Shown here: positions 7,870-17,932 of the stretch, piece by piece
How positions within the stretch are numbered: the stretch's first letter is position 1
How the letters are laid out: each line of letters starts with the position of its first letter
From: an uncultured Lachnospiraceae bacterium
GTDB lineage: Bacteria; Bacillota; Clostridia; Lachnospirales; Lachnospiraceae
Length of the DNA: 49,283 bases
Direction of reading: 5' to 3'
NCBI GenBank assembly: GCA_905234525.1
Contig: CAJOIL010000001.1
Coordinates: 37,992 to 87,274 of the forward strand
Made by a program: the position numbers and the translations under genes
Notes under the pieces: model-generated
The model's database searches: none
Seen by the model: only the letters and a program-made list of their open reading frames with translations
What the model was told of the DNA's origin: nothing

Positions 7870-8577
7870 ATGGAAGCTATAATTAATGAGATTAACAATT
7901 ATCCTTGGCTTGTATACGGTATGAGGATTATAATGGCAGGCATATGTGGCTTTGCATTGGGACTTGAGAGATATATTAACAATAAGTCGGCCGGTGTTCG
8001 AACGCATGTGGTAGTATGCTGTGCATCAGCTCTTTTTATGATTGTATCGATATACGGATTTGGTGATATTGCGAATACAATCGGAGTAAGGGATGCTGAC
8101 CCTTCCCGTATTGCGGCACAGGTTGTTACGGGTATATCATTCCTCGGTGCAGGTATGATTTTCAAGGAAGGCGATACTATCAAGGGCTTAACAACAGCTG
8201 CGGGAATTTGGTCAACAGCGGCAATAGGTCTTGCTATCGGTGGCGGTATGTATTTTATCTCAATATTCGTGACGGTTTTTGTCATTTTATTCATGGTAAT
8301 TGTATCCAAATCACCGCTTGCCGGTTCAAGAGACAATACTGTTGATTACAAGCTGATAATAACCGTGGCGGCAGGTACTCATTTTCATAAGGTTATTACG
8401 GATAAGGCAGAAGAATTAAAGGCGCAGGTTACCAAGATGAAGATAGCTAAGAATAAGGACGGCTCCGTTACCTATACATTTACGCTACATATGACGGAAG
8501 CAGTAGATACAAGTGAATTGGCTGCTTTCATTGAAGAGCATAATGAGGTTATTAATATATCCGCTAACGAGCAGTAA
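7870..8577 (+). CDS. MgtC/SapB family membrane protein
   Basis: GFALGLERYINNKSAGVRTHVVVCCASALFM...VTGISFLGAGMIFKEGDTIKGLTTAAGIW. Confidence 0.93.
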   Translation: MEAIINEINNYPWLVYGMRIIMAGICGFALGLERYINNKSAGVRTHVVVCCASALFMIVSIYGFGDIANTIGVRDADPSRIAAQVVTGISFLGAGMIFKEGDTIKGLTTAAGIWSTAAIGLAIGGGMYFISIFVTVFVILFMVIVSKSPLAGSRDNTVDYKLIITVAAGTHFHKVITDKAEELKAQVTKMKIAKNKDGSVTYTFTLHMTEAVDTSELAAFIEEHNEVINISANEQ

Positions 8578-8604
8578 TCATACGGACAAAAACAACATTT
8601 TCTA

Positions 8605-8633
8605 TTGATAAGTAAGTTCGGGGGTGGTATACT
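8605..8633 (+). promoter_or_regulatory. promoter TTGATA-N17-TATACT upstream of ackA
   Basis: TTGATA 8605-8610, TATACT 8628-8633, 17-nt spacer. Confidence 0.7.
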
Positions 8634-8695
8634 ATCCCTTGTTGTGTGTAATTGTTTACATATATTTTGATTATGTTAAGAATAGGAGAATCAGG

Positions 8696-9883
8696 ATGAA
8701 CGTATTAGTAATTAATTGTGGAAGCTCATCACTCAAATATCAGGTAATTGACTCGGTAACCGAGAAGGTAGAAGCTAAAGGCTTATGCGAGAGAATAGGA
8801 ATTGACGGTAATTTTACATATCAGCCTGCAGGCGGAGAGAAGGAAGAATCAGCTAAGCCGATGCCGACTCACAACGAAGCAGTATCGTTCGTTATTGAGG
8901 CACTCACTAATGAGAAGACAGGAGTGCTTAAGTCACTTGATGAGATTGATTGTGTCGGTCACAGAATTGTGCATGGCGGTACTAATCTTACACATTCATA
9001 TGTTGTTACAGAGGAAGTGGTTAAGGAGATAGAGGATTGTGCCGATCTTGCTCCGCTTCATAATCCTGCACATGTTCTCGGTATCAGAGCTTGTCAGAAG
9101 CTAATGCCTAATACGCCTATGGTAGTAGTGTTTGATACTGCATTTCAGCAGACAATGCCGGCTAAGGCATATCTATACGCTATTCCTTATAAATATTTCG
9201 AAGAGGATAAGGTTAGAAAGTACGGCTTTCACGGTACATCACACATGTTTGTATCACAACGTGCATTAGAGCTTATGGGTAACCCTGAGCATTCTAAGCT
9301 AATAGTATGTCACTTAGGTAACGGCGCATCCGTATCATGTGAAGTAGACGGTAAGTGCCAAGAGAATTCTATGGGACTTACACCGCTTGACGGTCTTGTA
9401 ATGGGTACGCGTTGTGGTGATATTGACCCATCTGTTGTTGAATTTCTTAATAAGAAGCATGGATTAAGCGTAGAAGAAATCCTTAAGATATTTAACAAAG
9501 AATCAGGTGTATATGCAATCTCCGATGGCAAGTCTGACTTTAGAGATATTGCCGGCGCCGCAGAAAAGGGTGACGAAAGAGCACAGCTTGCACTTGATAT
9601 GTTCGCATACAGGGTTGCAAAATATATCGGTTCATATGTGGCAGCAATGAATGGTGTAGATGCGATTTGCTTTACTGCAGGTATCGGTGAGAATAACGGT
9701 ATGATTCGCAAAATGATTTGTGATTATCTTACCTTCTTAGGTCTTGAGCTTGATGATGAAGCTAACAAGGTTATCGGTGATGAGAAGCTTATTTCAACAG
9801 CCGATTCTAAGGTTAAGGCTTATGTAATTCCGACTAACGAAGAGCTTGCTATTGCAAGAGAGACAGTTGCACTCGTTAAGTAG
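8696..9883 (+). CDS. ackA: acetate kinase
   Basis: MNVLVINCGSSSLKYQVID...HRIVHGG...VVFDTAFQQTMP...FHGTSH; ATG at 8696 after AGGAG is the likely start. Confidence 0.97.
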   Translation: MNVLVINCGSSSLKYQVIDSVTEKVEAKGLCERIGIDGNFTYQPAGGEKEESAKPMPTHNEAVSFVIEALTNEKTGVLKSLDEIDCVGHRIVHGGTNLTHSYVVTEEVVKEIEDCADLAPLHNPAHVLGIRACQKLMPNTPMVVVFDTAFQQTMPAKAYLYAIPYKYFEEDKVRKYGFHGTSHMFVSQRALELMGNPEHSKLIVCHLGNGASVSCEVDGKCQENSMGLTPLDGLVMGTRCGDIDPSVVEFLNKKHGLSVEEILKIFNKESGVYAISDGKSDFRDIAGAAEKGDERAQLALDMFAYRVAKYIGSYVAAMNGVDAICFTAGIGENNGMIRKMICDYLTFLGLELDDEANKVIGDEKLISTADSKVKAYVIPTNEELAIARETVALVK

Positions 9884-9922
9884 CATTTTTAACAATAATA
9901 ATTTAGATAAAAGGGTAATTAA

Positions 9923-10810
9923 TTGAAGACAGCAATACTTACTGACAGTAATTGTGGCATAAGAGCGGGTGATGTTCAAGGCAGTGACATATTTGTTCTG
10001 CCTATGCCTTTTTATATTGATGATGAAGTATTCTATGAGGACATTGACCTTACGCAGGAGGAGTTCTATGAGAGACTTGAGGGAGATAGTAAGATATCTA
10101 CCTCTATGCCTGTTGTGGGTGATGTGCTTGATAAATGGGATGAATTATTAGAGGATTATGATGAGATAGTATATATTCCCATGTCAAGCAGTCTTAGCGG
10201 TTCCTTCCAGACGGCTTATATGTTAGCGATGGATGAGGACTACGAGGATAAGGTATTTGTTGTCGATAATCAGAGAATTTCCGTCACTATGAAGGAATCG
10301 GTGTATGATGCACTGTATTTGGCTGAAAAGGGCTATGGTGGCGAAGATATTAAGAATATTCTTGAGGATCATAAGAGAGATTCATCTATCTATATTTCGC
10401 TTGCAACACTTAGCTATTTAAGTAAAGGCGGTCGTCTTACAAAGTCAGCCGCGATGCTTGGCAATTTGCTTAGGATTAAGCCTGTGCTTCAGATTCAGGG
10501 CGGTAAGCTTGATACGTATGCCAAAGCAAGAACAGTAGTTCAATGCAAGCAAACAATGATTGATGCCGTTAAAGCGGATATCAAGAACAGATTTGGTGAC
10601 GATCCTTCAGTGTGTACGATTGCAATTGCGCACACAGCTAATGAAGAGGAGGCACTTAAGTTTCGTGACGAAGTGCTTTCGATATGGCCTAAGCAAGATA
10701 TTGTTGTAGATCCGTTGTCTCTATCAGTGGCTTGTCATATAGGACCGGGTGCTTTGGCACTTACGGTGGGCAGGAGAATTGATAGCTTCAATGAGTACAG
10801 GGAGGAATAA
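9923..10810 (+). CDS. DegV family fatty-acid-binding protein
   Basis: KTAILTDSNCGI...ISTSMPVVGD...YIPMSSSLSGSFQTA; TTG start. Confidence 0.93.
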   Translation: MKTAILTDSNCGIRAGDVQGSDIFVLPMPFYIDDEVFYEDIDLTQEEFYERLEGDSKISTSMPVVGDVLDKWDELLEDYDEIVYIPMSSSLSGSFQTAYMLAMDEDYEDKVFVVDNQRISVTMKESVYDALYLAEKGYGGEDIKNILEDHKRDSSIYISLATLSYLSKGGRLTKSAAMLGNLLRIKPVLQIQGGKLDTYAKARTVVQCKQTMIDAVKADIKNRFGDDPSVCTIAIAHTANEEEALKFRDEVLSIWPKQDIVVDPLSLSVACHIGPGALALTVGRRIDSFNEYREE

Positions 10811-10812
10811 TA

Positions 10813-12087
10813 ATGGTTAAAGCAGTAGTAGGTGCCAATTGGGGAGATGAAGGCAAGGGCAAGATTACAGATATGCTTGCGGCTGAAGCCGATATAATTA
10901 TAAGATTTCAGGGTGGCGCCAATGCAGGCCACACAATAGTTAACGATTACGGAAGATTTGCTCTACATACATTGCCGTCAGGTGTGTTCTATGATCATAC
11001 AACAAGCATTATCGGTAATGGTGTTGCTTTAGATATTCCCAAGCTTTTTAATGAGATTAATCAAATAATTGAAGGCGGAGTTCCGAAGCCTAAGATTATG
11101 ATATCTGACAGAGCACAGATTGTTATGCCGTATCATGTTAAGTTTGATGAATACGAAGAAGAGAGACTCGGCAAAGCCTCATTTGGTTCCACAAAGTCGG
11201 GCATTGCACCCTTCTATTCCGATAAGTATGCCAAAATCGGATTCCAGGTATCGGAATTATTTGATGATGATATATTACGCGATAAGACGAAAATGGTATG
11301 TGAGAAGAAGAATGTTATGCTTGAGCATTTGTATCATAAGCCATTACTTAATCCGGATGAATTGGTAAATACGCTTCATGAGTATAGGGATATGATTAGT
11401 CCGTATGTGGCTGATGTATCATCATTTCTTGATAAAGCGCTTAAGGATAATAAGACAATTCTTTTAGAGGGACAGCTCGGAACACTTAAGGATCCCGATC
11501 ACGGTATTTATCCGATGGTTACGTCATCATCTACGCTTGCCGCATATGGTGCAATAGGAGCGGGAATACCTCCTTACGAGATTAAGGAGATAATTACGGT
11601 GGTTAAGGCTTATTCCTCTGCTGTAGGCGCCGGTGCTTTTGTGTCAGAGATATTCGATGATGAGGCCAATGCTTTAAGAGAGCACGGTGGCGATAAGGGA
11701 GAGTACGGTGCTACTACGGGAAGACCGCGTCGTGTAGGTTGGTTTGACTGTGTTGCAAGTAAGTACGGCTGTAGAATGCAGGGTGCTACCAAGGTAGCAT
11801 TTACGGTATTGGATGCATTAGGCTATCTTGATGAGATTCCTGTATGTGTTGGCTATGAAATTGACGGTAAGGTAACAACTGAGTTCCCTGTTACGTCTAA
11901 GCTTAATAATGCTAAGCCGGTGCTTAAGGTGTTGCCCGGATGGCGATGCGACATACGAGGCATTAAGGAATACGATAAATTACCCGAGAACTGTAGGAAG
12001 TATGTCGAATTCGTGGAAGGTGAGCTGGGCTTTCCGATTGCAATGATAAGTAACGGACCGGGCAGAGATGAGATAATTTACAGATAA
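10813..12087 (+). CDS. purA: adenylosuccinate synthetase
   Basis: MVKAVVGANWGDEGKGKITDMLA...QGGANAGHTIVND...TTGRPRRVGWFD. Confidence 0.97.
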   Translation: MVKAVVGANWGDEGKGKITDMLAAEADIIIRFQGGANAGHTIVNDYGRFALHTLPSGVFYDHTTSIIGNGVALDIPKLFNEINQIIEGGVPKPKIMISDRAQIVMPYHVKFDEYEEERLGKASFGSTKSGIAPFYSDKYAKIGFQVSELFDDDILRDKTKMVCEKKNVMLEHLYHKPLLNPDELVNTLHEYRDMISPYVADVSSFLDKALKDNKTILLEGQLGTLKDPDHGIYPMVTSSSTLAAYGAIGAGIPPYEIKEIITVVKAYSSAVGAGAFVSEIFDDEANALREHGGDKGEYGATTGRPRRVGWFDCVASKYGCRMQGATKVAFTVLDALGYLDEIPVCVGYEIDGKVTTEFPVTSKLNNAKPVLKVLPGWRCDIRGIKEYDKLPENCRKYVEFVEGELGFPIAMISNGPGRDEIIYR

Positions 12088-12090
12088 TCT

Positions 12091-12130
12091 ACTGGGAACT
12101 AAAATCAAAATTTTAGTTCCCAGTTTTATG
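12091..12130 (+). terminator. Rho-independent terminator
   Basis: Perfect 15-bp stem ACTGGGAACTAAAAT/ATTTTAGTTCCCAGT, loop CAAA, followed by TTT. Confidence 0.9.
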
Positions 12131-12200
12131 GTTTTTCACAGTATTTACACATTAAAGGGGTACTATTACTAATTATTAAAAGAGATTAGGAGGAATAGGT

Positions 12201-13313
12201 ATGATTCAAATTCGTAATCTTACTAAAAAGTATGGCCAACATACGGCTGTTGATAATATCACTCTTGATATTGAACCGGGGCAGATATATGGCTTTTTGG
12301 GTCCTAATGGTGCAGGAAAGTCAACTACCATGAATATGCTTACGGGCTATCTTGCGCCTACAAGCGGTGAGATAACCATTAATGGTTATGATATATATAA
12401 GGAGCCCGAGAAGGCTAAGACATGTGTCGGATATCTTCCTGAGATTCCGCCCTTGTACGTAGATATGACCGTAGCTGAGTATCTTCGATTTGTTGCGGAG
12501 CTGAAGGGCTTTGAAAAGGCTAAGATTTGGGATGAGGTTAATAGGGTTATGTCCCTTGCTAATATAACGGATGTGACTGAGAGACTTATTAATAATTTGT
12601 CTAAAGGTTATCGTCAGCGTGTCGGCCTTGCTCAGGCGATTGTCGGTGCACCGCCGATTGTAATACTTGATGAGCCTACCGTAGGTCTTGATCCCAATCA
12701 GATAAGAGAGACGAGAGATTTAATTAAGAATCTTGCCGATACGCATACCGTTATATTAAGCTCGCACATTTTGACAGAGATTAGTGAGACATGTACACAT
12801 GTATTTATTATCAATAAGGGCAAGATTATTGCCAATGATTCAATTGATAATTTGTCTAAATATGTGGGCTCGCATCAAGTGCTTGAGATTATTGCCAAGG
12901 GTGATTTGAATGAGGCTAAGCAGGTGCTTGAAGGTCTTGAAAATGTGTCTTCAATAGAAGTAATACCGGCAGAAGAGGAGGGTACGGTTAGTATTACGGT
13001 TGATGCTGTTGATGATGCAGATGTAAGAGAAGCCGTATCACTTGCATTATCAGCCAATAAGATATCTATATTTGAAATGAAAGAGGATACTAAGTCATTA
13101 GAGGATGTATTCTTACAGCTTACAAGTGATGATGTTAATTTGGCGGCTTTGGATGATGATGTCGTGATGGAAGATGGGAATTCTAATGCAGAAGACGATA
13201 AGGAAGAATCCAACGTAAAGGAAGATAAGGAAGAATCCAACGTGAAGGAAGATAAGGAAGAATCCAATGTAAAGGAAGATAAGGAGGTGAATAACGATGA
13301 TAGCAATATTTAA
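12201..13313 (+). CDS. ABC transporter ATP-binding protein with repetitive C-terminal tail
   Basis: Walker A GPNGAGKST, signature LSKGYRQRVGLAQAI, Walker B IVILDEPTVGLDP; C-terminal KEESNVKED repeats. Confidence 0.95.
   Translation: MIQIRNLTKKYGQHTAVDNITLDIEPGQIYGFLGPNGAGKSTTMNMLTGYLAPTSGEITINGYDIYKEPEKAKTCVGYLPEIPPLYVDMTVAEYLRFVAELKGFEKAKIWDEVNRVMSLANITDVTERLINNLSKGYRQRVGLAQAIVGAPPIVILDEPTVGLDPNQIRETRDLIKNLADTHTVILSSHILTEISETCTHVFIINKGKIIANDSIDNLSKYVGSHQVLEIIAKGDLNEAKQVLEGLENVSSIEVIPAEEEGTVSITVDAVDDADVREAVSLALSANKISIFEMKEDTKSLEDVFLQLTSDDVNLAALDDDVVMEDGNSNAEDDKEESNVKEDKEESNVKEDKEESNVKEDKEVNNDDSNI
13197..13280 (+). repeat. 27-nt tandem repeat, three full copies plus partial
   Basis: GATAAGGAAGAATCCAACGTAAAGGAA-like units at 13197-13223, 13224-13250, 13251-13277. 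Confidence 0.95.
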
Positions 13314-15435
13314 GAGAGATTTCAGATCATTATTTACCAATGTTATCGGTTGGATATTCGTAAGTGTGCTTTGCGCATTCTTTGGCTTGTATTTCTTGAT
13401 TTATAACCTGGTTAACGGATATCCGTATTTGTCATATTCATTATCGGGTATATGCAGTATATTGCTTATTGTTACGCCTATTCTTTGTATGAGAATATTT
13501 ACGGAGGAGCGTAAGAATAAGACAGATCAATTGATATTTACATCCCCTGTATCTCCGATAAAGATTATCCTCGGGAAATACTTGGCTGTAGCATTAACAT
13601 TTACTATTGCATGTGCATTTATCGGATTATCACCGATAGTGTTAGAAGTATACGGGGCTTCAGCGATAGGACAGAATTATGTGGCATTACTAGGCTTTTA
13701 TTTGTTCGGACTGGCATGTATAGCGATAGCACTGTTTGTATCGACACTGACTAAGAGTCAGATTATTTCCGTTATTTTGTCGTTTGTAATTCTCTTTGTG
13801 GGTTATATTGCAGATTCTGTTCTCGGCATGATATTTACCGAAGAGAATTTCATTTCCAAAATATTTGATGTGATATGCTTAGCTAAGCCGCTTCAGAACT
13901 TTCTTAACGGAATCTTTGACGTAAAAGCAATAATATATTACGCACTTGTTGTTGTTATTTTCCTGTTCTTTACATACTGTGTAATACAGAAGAGAAGATG
14001 GACATTATCAAAGCAGGCATTAACGCGTTTCTTATCAAGGGGTGCGGCTGTTGTTGTATCAATAGTTATTGTTATTGCCGTTAATGTGGGAGTATCATAT
14101 ATCCCCGATAAGTATTTGCAGTTTGATGCAACGGCTACAGGTATTTACACGCTTTCCGATGAAGGTAAAGACTTCTTGAAAAACTACGATCACGAAGCAA
14201 CTATTTATGTTCTGTCTGCACAGAGTAGTGCTGACGAGAATCTTAATAAGACGCTTGATCAATTTGATTCATATAAGAATATTAATGTTGAATACGTTGA
14301 TATGCAAGAGAATCCGATGTTTGCTTCAAAGTATACATCGCAGACGCTTAGCACCAACAGTCTTATCGTTGTATGCGGTGATAATTACAGGACCATCAAT
14401 TATGATGACATATATCAATATGATGTGAATCAATCAACTTATAGCTATGATGTAACGGGCTATGATGGTGAGGGATTGATTATCAGCGCTTTGGAGAGCG
14501 TTGTTAATAACAATGCTACGCTTATTTGTACACTTACGGGTCATAATGAATTGGCATTGGGTGAGAATATCACATCGGGCTTAAGCAAGGGTAATTATAA
14601 TGTACAGTCGCTTAATCTCCTTGAGAGTGAGACTGTTCCCGATAATTGCAAGATATTAGTAATTAATGCACCGTCTAAAGACCTATCGGCTGATGATGTT
14701 ACTAAGATTAACGATTATGCCGCTAAGGGTGGTAATATTATATTTAATGTGGCAAATGTTGATGCGAATACGAGGTCACTTGTATCAATTGATGATATGC
14801 CTAATTATAAATCACTTCTTCAGGGCTTTGGAATTAATGCCAAGAAGGGTATCGTATGTGATGATTCAAACGGATATTATTACAGGCAGAGCTATGCGCT
14901 TCTTCCTGAGGTGTTATCATCTGATGTATCAACGGGTATCGAAGGAAAGCAGTCTGTGCTGTTATACAGTGCCTCAGCGCTGGAGTATACAGAGGGTGGT
15001 GACATGACCTATACACCGCTTCTCAAGACATCGGACAGTGCTTATATTAAGGCTAATCTTGATGGCACATCCGGTTCAAGTACCGATAAGTCGGAAGGTG
15101 ATGAGACAGGCTCATTCTATTTGGGAATAGAAGCGAAAAAAGCTAATAGCGGAACCATTGTAGTATATGGCTGTCAGTATTTGTTCGAGGATCAGATGGA
15201 TAGCATGGTATATGGTCACAATACGAAGCTGTTTACCAATACAATAACAGCAATGACAAGCGAAGGTGAAGAGGTAACCTCAACGGTTATTATTCCGACC
15301 AAGTCGCTTAAGACGGAAAGTATTATGGTAACGGGTGCAGGCCTTATCATCTACGGTATATTATGGGGGATTTTAATACCGCTCGGATGTATTGTTGTCG
15401 GTATCGTTATTTGGGCTATCCGCCGCAAAAAATAA
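13297..15435 (+). CDS. ABC permease fused to GldG-like extracytoplasmic domain
   Basis: N-terminal multi-TM permease (IFTEERKNKTDQLIFTSPVSPIKIILGKYLA); C-terminal GldG-like region (IYTLSDEGKDFLKNYDHEATIYVLS...) and terminal TM. Confidence 0.85.
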   Translation: MIAIFKRDFRSLFTNVIGWIFVSVLCAFFGLYFLIYNLVNGYPYLSYSLSGICSILLIVTPILCMRIFTEERKNKTDQLIFTSPVSPIKIILGKYLAVALTFTIACAFIGLSPIVLEVYGASAIGQNYVALLGFYLFGLACIAIALFVSTLTKSQIISVILSFVILFVGYIADSVLGMIFTEENFISKIFDVICLAKPLQNFLNGIFDVKAIIYYALVVVIFLFFTYCVIQKRRWTLSKQALTRFLSRGAAVVVSIVIVIAVNVGVSYIPDKYLQFDATATGIYTLSDEGKDFLKNYDHEATIYVLSAQSSADENLNKTLDQFDSYKNINVEYVDMQENPMFASKYTSQTLSTNSLIVVCGDNYRTINYDDIYQYDVNQSTYSYDVTGYDGEGLIISALESVVNNNATLICTLTGHNELALGENITSGLSKGNYNVQSLNLLESETVPDNCKILVINAPSKDLSADDVTKINDYAAKGGNIIFNVANVDANTRSLVSIDDMPNYKSLLQGFGINAKKGIVCDDSNGYYYRQSYALLPEVLSSDVSTGIEGKQSVLLYSASALEYTEGGDMTYTPLLKTSDSAYIKANLDGTSGSSTDKSEGDETGSFYLGIEAKKANSGTIVVYGCQYLFEDQMDSMVYGHNTKLFTNTITAMTSEGEEVTSTVIIPTKSLKTESIMVTGAGLIIYGILWGILIPLGCIVVGIVIWAIRRKK

Positions 15436-15455
15436 AATTTGAGGTATTAAAGCAA

Positions 15456-15521
15456 GCGATGTAGCTATGAGACCTCTCCGGAGACGTTTTAGTCGGAAGA
15501 GGGGTGCTCATAGTACATCGC
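15456..15521. repeat. two-tier intergenic hairpin
   Basis: GCGATGTA(15456-15463)/TACATCGC(15514-15521) enclosing CTATGAG(15465-15471)/CTCATAG(15507-15513). Confidence 0.8.
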
Positions 15522-15734
15522 GTTTAGTTTATAAATTAAAAATCCACTTATATTGTGTGTGTTTTGTCTGCAAACACAACATTTAGTAATTTTTTCTTGT
15601 TTCTTGTGCAATTTCTGCTAGACATTCAAGTCAAAATCTAGTAATATTAAATAAATGTATGATTATGTGCTTTTTTGGTGTGCATATAATTATGCGTAAT
15701 TTATGTTGAAATAAGTATTAGGTGGTGTTTCGTT

Positions 15735-16523
15735 TTGGATATAGCGTCTTTAGTTGGACTGGTCGGTGGTATCGGACTGATGTTATTTGGAATCATTTCT
15801 AATAATGGTTCTATTCCGAGTTATTTGGATTTACCGTCATTTATTATTACATTCGGTGGATCGCTGATGTCAACACTTGGCTCTATGAAGCTCAAGGATT
15901 TCATTAATGGTTTGAAGGGTATATTACTTTCAATCAAGGAACCGGCTGTCGGTAATGTCAATGATGTTATAACCAATATTATCGATATGTCCAATGTCGC
16001 TCGTAAGGAAGGGCTTCTTGCTCTTGAAGAAGCCGGCAACAGTATCGAGGATGATTTCCTCAAGAAGGGTATTATGCTTGTTGTCGACGGTACAGATCCC
16101 GAGCTTGTAAGAGGTATCTTAGAGACAGACCTTGTATCTATTGAGGCAAGACATAAGAAGGTTATTGCCTTTTGGGAGAAATGGGCAGAGATGGGTCCTG
16201 CTTGGGGTATGATTGGTACACTTATCGGACTTATTCAGATGCTTAACAATATGGAGGATGCATCAACAATCGGACCATCAATGGCGGTTGCTTTAATTAC
16301 AACATTGTACGGTTCAGTTATTGCTAACTGGATTGCATCTCCTACAGCAGCAAAGCTTACGGTTAATAATGCTTTGGAGATTATGATTAAAGAGATTACA
16401 GTCGAGGGACTTTTATCAATCCAAGCAGGTGAGAACCCTCGTGTAATAGAAGAGAAGCTTAAGACATTCTTGCCTCCGAGTGAAAGAGGTGCATTAGAAT
16501 CTAACGAAGAAGGCGGTGAGTAA
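15735..16523 (+). CDS. motA: flagellar motor stator protein MotA
   Basis: MDIASLVGLVGGIGLMLFGI...FIITFGGSL...GPAWGMIGTLIGLI; TTG start. Confidence 0.95.
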   Translation: MDIASLVGLVGGIGLMLFGIISNNGSIPSYLDLPSFIITFGGSLMSTLGSMKLKDFINGLKGILLSIKEPAVGNVNDVITNIIDMSNVARKEGLLALEEAGNSIEDDFLKKGIMLVVDGTDPELVRGILETDLVSIEARHKKVIAFWEKWAEMGPAWGMIGTLIGLIQMLNNMEDASTIGPSMAVALITTLYGSVIANWIASPTAAKLTVNNALEIMIKEITVEGLLSIQAGENPRVIEEKLKTFLPPSERGALESNEEGGE

Positions 16524-16525
16524 CA

Positions 16526-17350
16526 GTGGCTAAAAAAAAGCAAGAGGATCCGCCTAAAGGCTCCCCGGCCTGGATGGCCACATTTAGTGACCTGATGAAC
16601 TTGCTTCTTTGCTTCTTCGTATTGCTTTTCTCAATGTCTACAGTAGATGCAGAGAAGTTTGAGATGGTTGTACAATCATTGCAAGAGTCATTTTCCGTAC
16701 TACCGTCAGGCGGTACATCCGTTGGTGAAGGTCAGCTCATATCCTCCGGTACACAGATGCTGGAGCAGTTTGATATGTTCCTTAATGCATCTTCGGGTTC
16801 TGCCGGTGAGAATGAACAGGATGAGAAGGCACCGCAGGAGCAAGAACAACAAGAAGAATTCATCGCTCAAGCAACTGCTGAAAGTGAGCGGATGTCTGAG
16901 CAGATTGAACAAGCGTTGCAGGCTCAAGGATTACAAGATATTGTTGAGACAGACTTTAACGGACAATACGTCAAGCTGACACTTAACGGTGCATTGCTGT
17001 TTGAATCGGGTGATGCAGAGGTAAAGCCCGAAGGCAGAGGCATTATTGAGAAGCTTGCGCAGATTATAGAATCATATCAGAGTCATGAGATAGACGTAGA
17101 AGGACATACTGATAATGTTCCGGTTACAGGCTCAAGCAAGTATGAGGATAATAATGTGTTATCTATGTACAGAGCCTATAATGTTGCTAATATGATAAGG
17201 GATTTGGCTAACATTCCCGATGATCATATTAAGTCTTCGGGTAGAGGAGATTACGTTCCGATAGCTGATAACTCTACGGCAGAGGGACGAGCAAGGAACA
17301 GAAGAGTTGAGCTTAAGATATATAATTCATATGCATCAGATGTGAATTAA
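16526..17350 (+). CDS. motB: flagellar motor protein MotB (OmpA-like domain)
   Basis: SPAWMATFSDLMNLLLCFFVLLFSMS; DVEGHTDNVPV...ARNRRVEL; GTG start. Confidence 0.96.
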   Translation: MAKKKQEDPPKGSPAWMATFSDLMNLLLCFFVLLFSMSTVDAEKFEMVVQSLQESFSVLPSGGTSVGEGQLISSGTQMLEQFDMFLNASSGSAGENEQDEKAPQEQEQQEEFIAQATAESERMSEQIEQALQAQGLQDIVETDFNGQYVKLTLNGALLFESGDAEVKPEGRGIIEKLAQIIESYQSHEIDVEGHTDNVPVTGSSKYEDNNVLSMYRAYNVANMIRDLANIPDDHIKSSGRGDYVPIADNSTAEGRARNRRVELKIYNSYASDVN

Positions 17351-17376
17351 TTAATACTAATAGGTGAGGTTTCACG

Positions 17377-17901
17377 ATGAAGAAGAGTTTACTTACAGTA
17401 ATAACATTTGTACTTGTACTTGTTAATCTGGCTCTGACGGGAGTGTTGGTGTTCGTGTTGGTGCCATATGTAACATCGGCTAACAAGCTTGTGTCATCGG
17501 TAGCGACAGCCATTGACTTAGAACAGTCAGGTGGCTCCGGCAGTAAAGGTAACAGCGTCGATATGGAGAATATCGAAGCGTATGAGATTGCCGGAACAGA
17601 TGATAAGGGGCTTACGATTAACCTTAAGAAGGGTGCCGATAATAAGGATCATTATGCAGTTCTTAAGGTTACATTATCACTCGATACCCAGAGTGATGGA
17701 TATAAGAAGTACTATGATTCACTTGAGACTAAGAAGAGTCTCATTACAACAGAGATTAATAGTGTAGTATCTCAATACACGGTTGATGAGATAAGAGCCA
17801 ATCAACAGAAGGTGCAGGATGAGATTTTAGAGAATCTGCAAAGTATGTTTGGCGATGGCTTCATAGTAGATGTTGGATTCTCAAGTGCTACATATCAATA
17901 A
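17377..17901 (+). CDS. fliL: flagellar basal body-associated protein FliL
   Basis: Position between motB and fliM; N-terminal TM; FliL-like C-terminus (KKSLITTEINSVVSQYTVDEIR...GFIVDVGFSS). Confidence 0.88.
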   Translation: MKKSLLTVITFVLVLVNLALTGVLVFVLVPYVTSANKLVSSVATAIDLEQSGGSGSKGNSVDMENIEAYEIAGTDDKGLTINLKKGADNKDHYAVLKVTLSLDTQSDGYKKYYDSLETKKSLITTEINSVVSQYTVDEIRANQQKVQDEILENLQSMFGDGFIVDVGFSSATYQ

Positions 17902-17932
17902 GACGTAAATTACAAGAAGGTGGTGGAATAGC

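Noticed and set aside
7663-8007. Minus-strand 114-aa ORF overlapping mgtC start
   Set aside because: AT-rich non-protein-like composition and it spans the palindrome; mgtC on the plus strand has a better SD and recognised family
13197-13280. Tandem repeats as a possible CRISPR
   Set aside because: No spacers, in-frame coding repeats inside an ABC ATPase ORF
12875-13340. Antisense ORFs with LSSFTLDSS and FLIFLYVGFF repeats
   Set aside because: Mirror images of the 27-nt repeats in the ABC ATPase gene
15541-15720. Riboswitch or sigma-28 promoter in the motA leader
   Set aside because: Looked for c-di-GMP riboswitch-like and TAAA-N15-GCCGATAA motifs; no convincing match by eye
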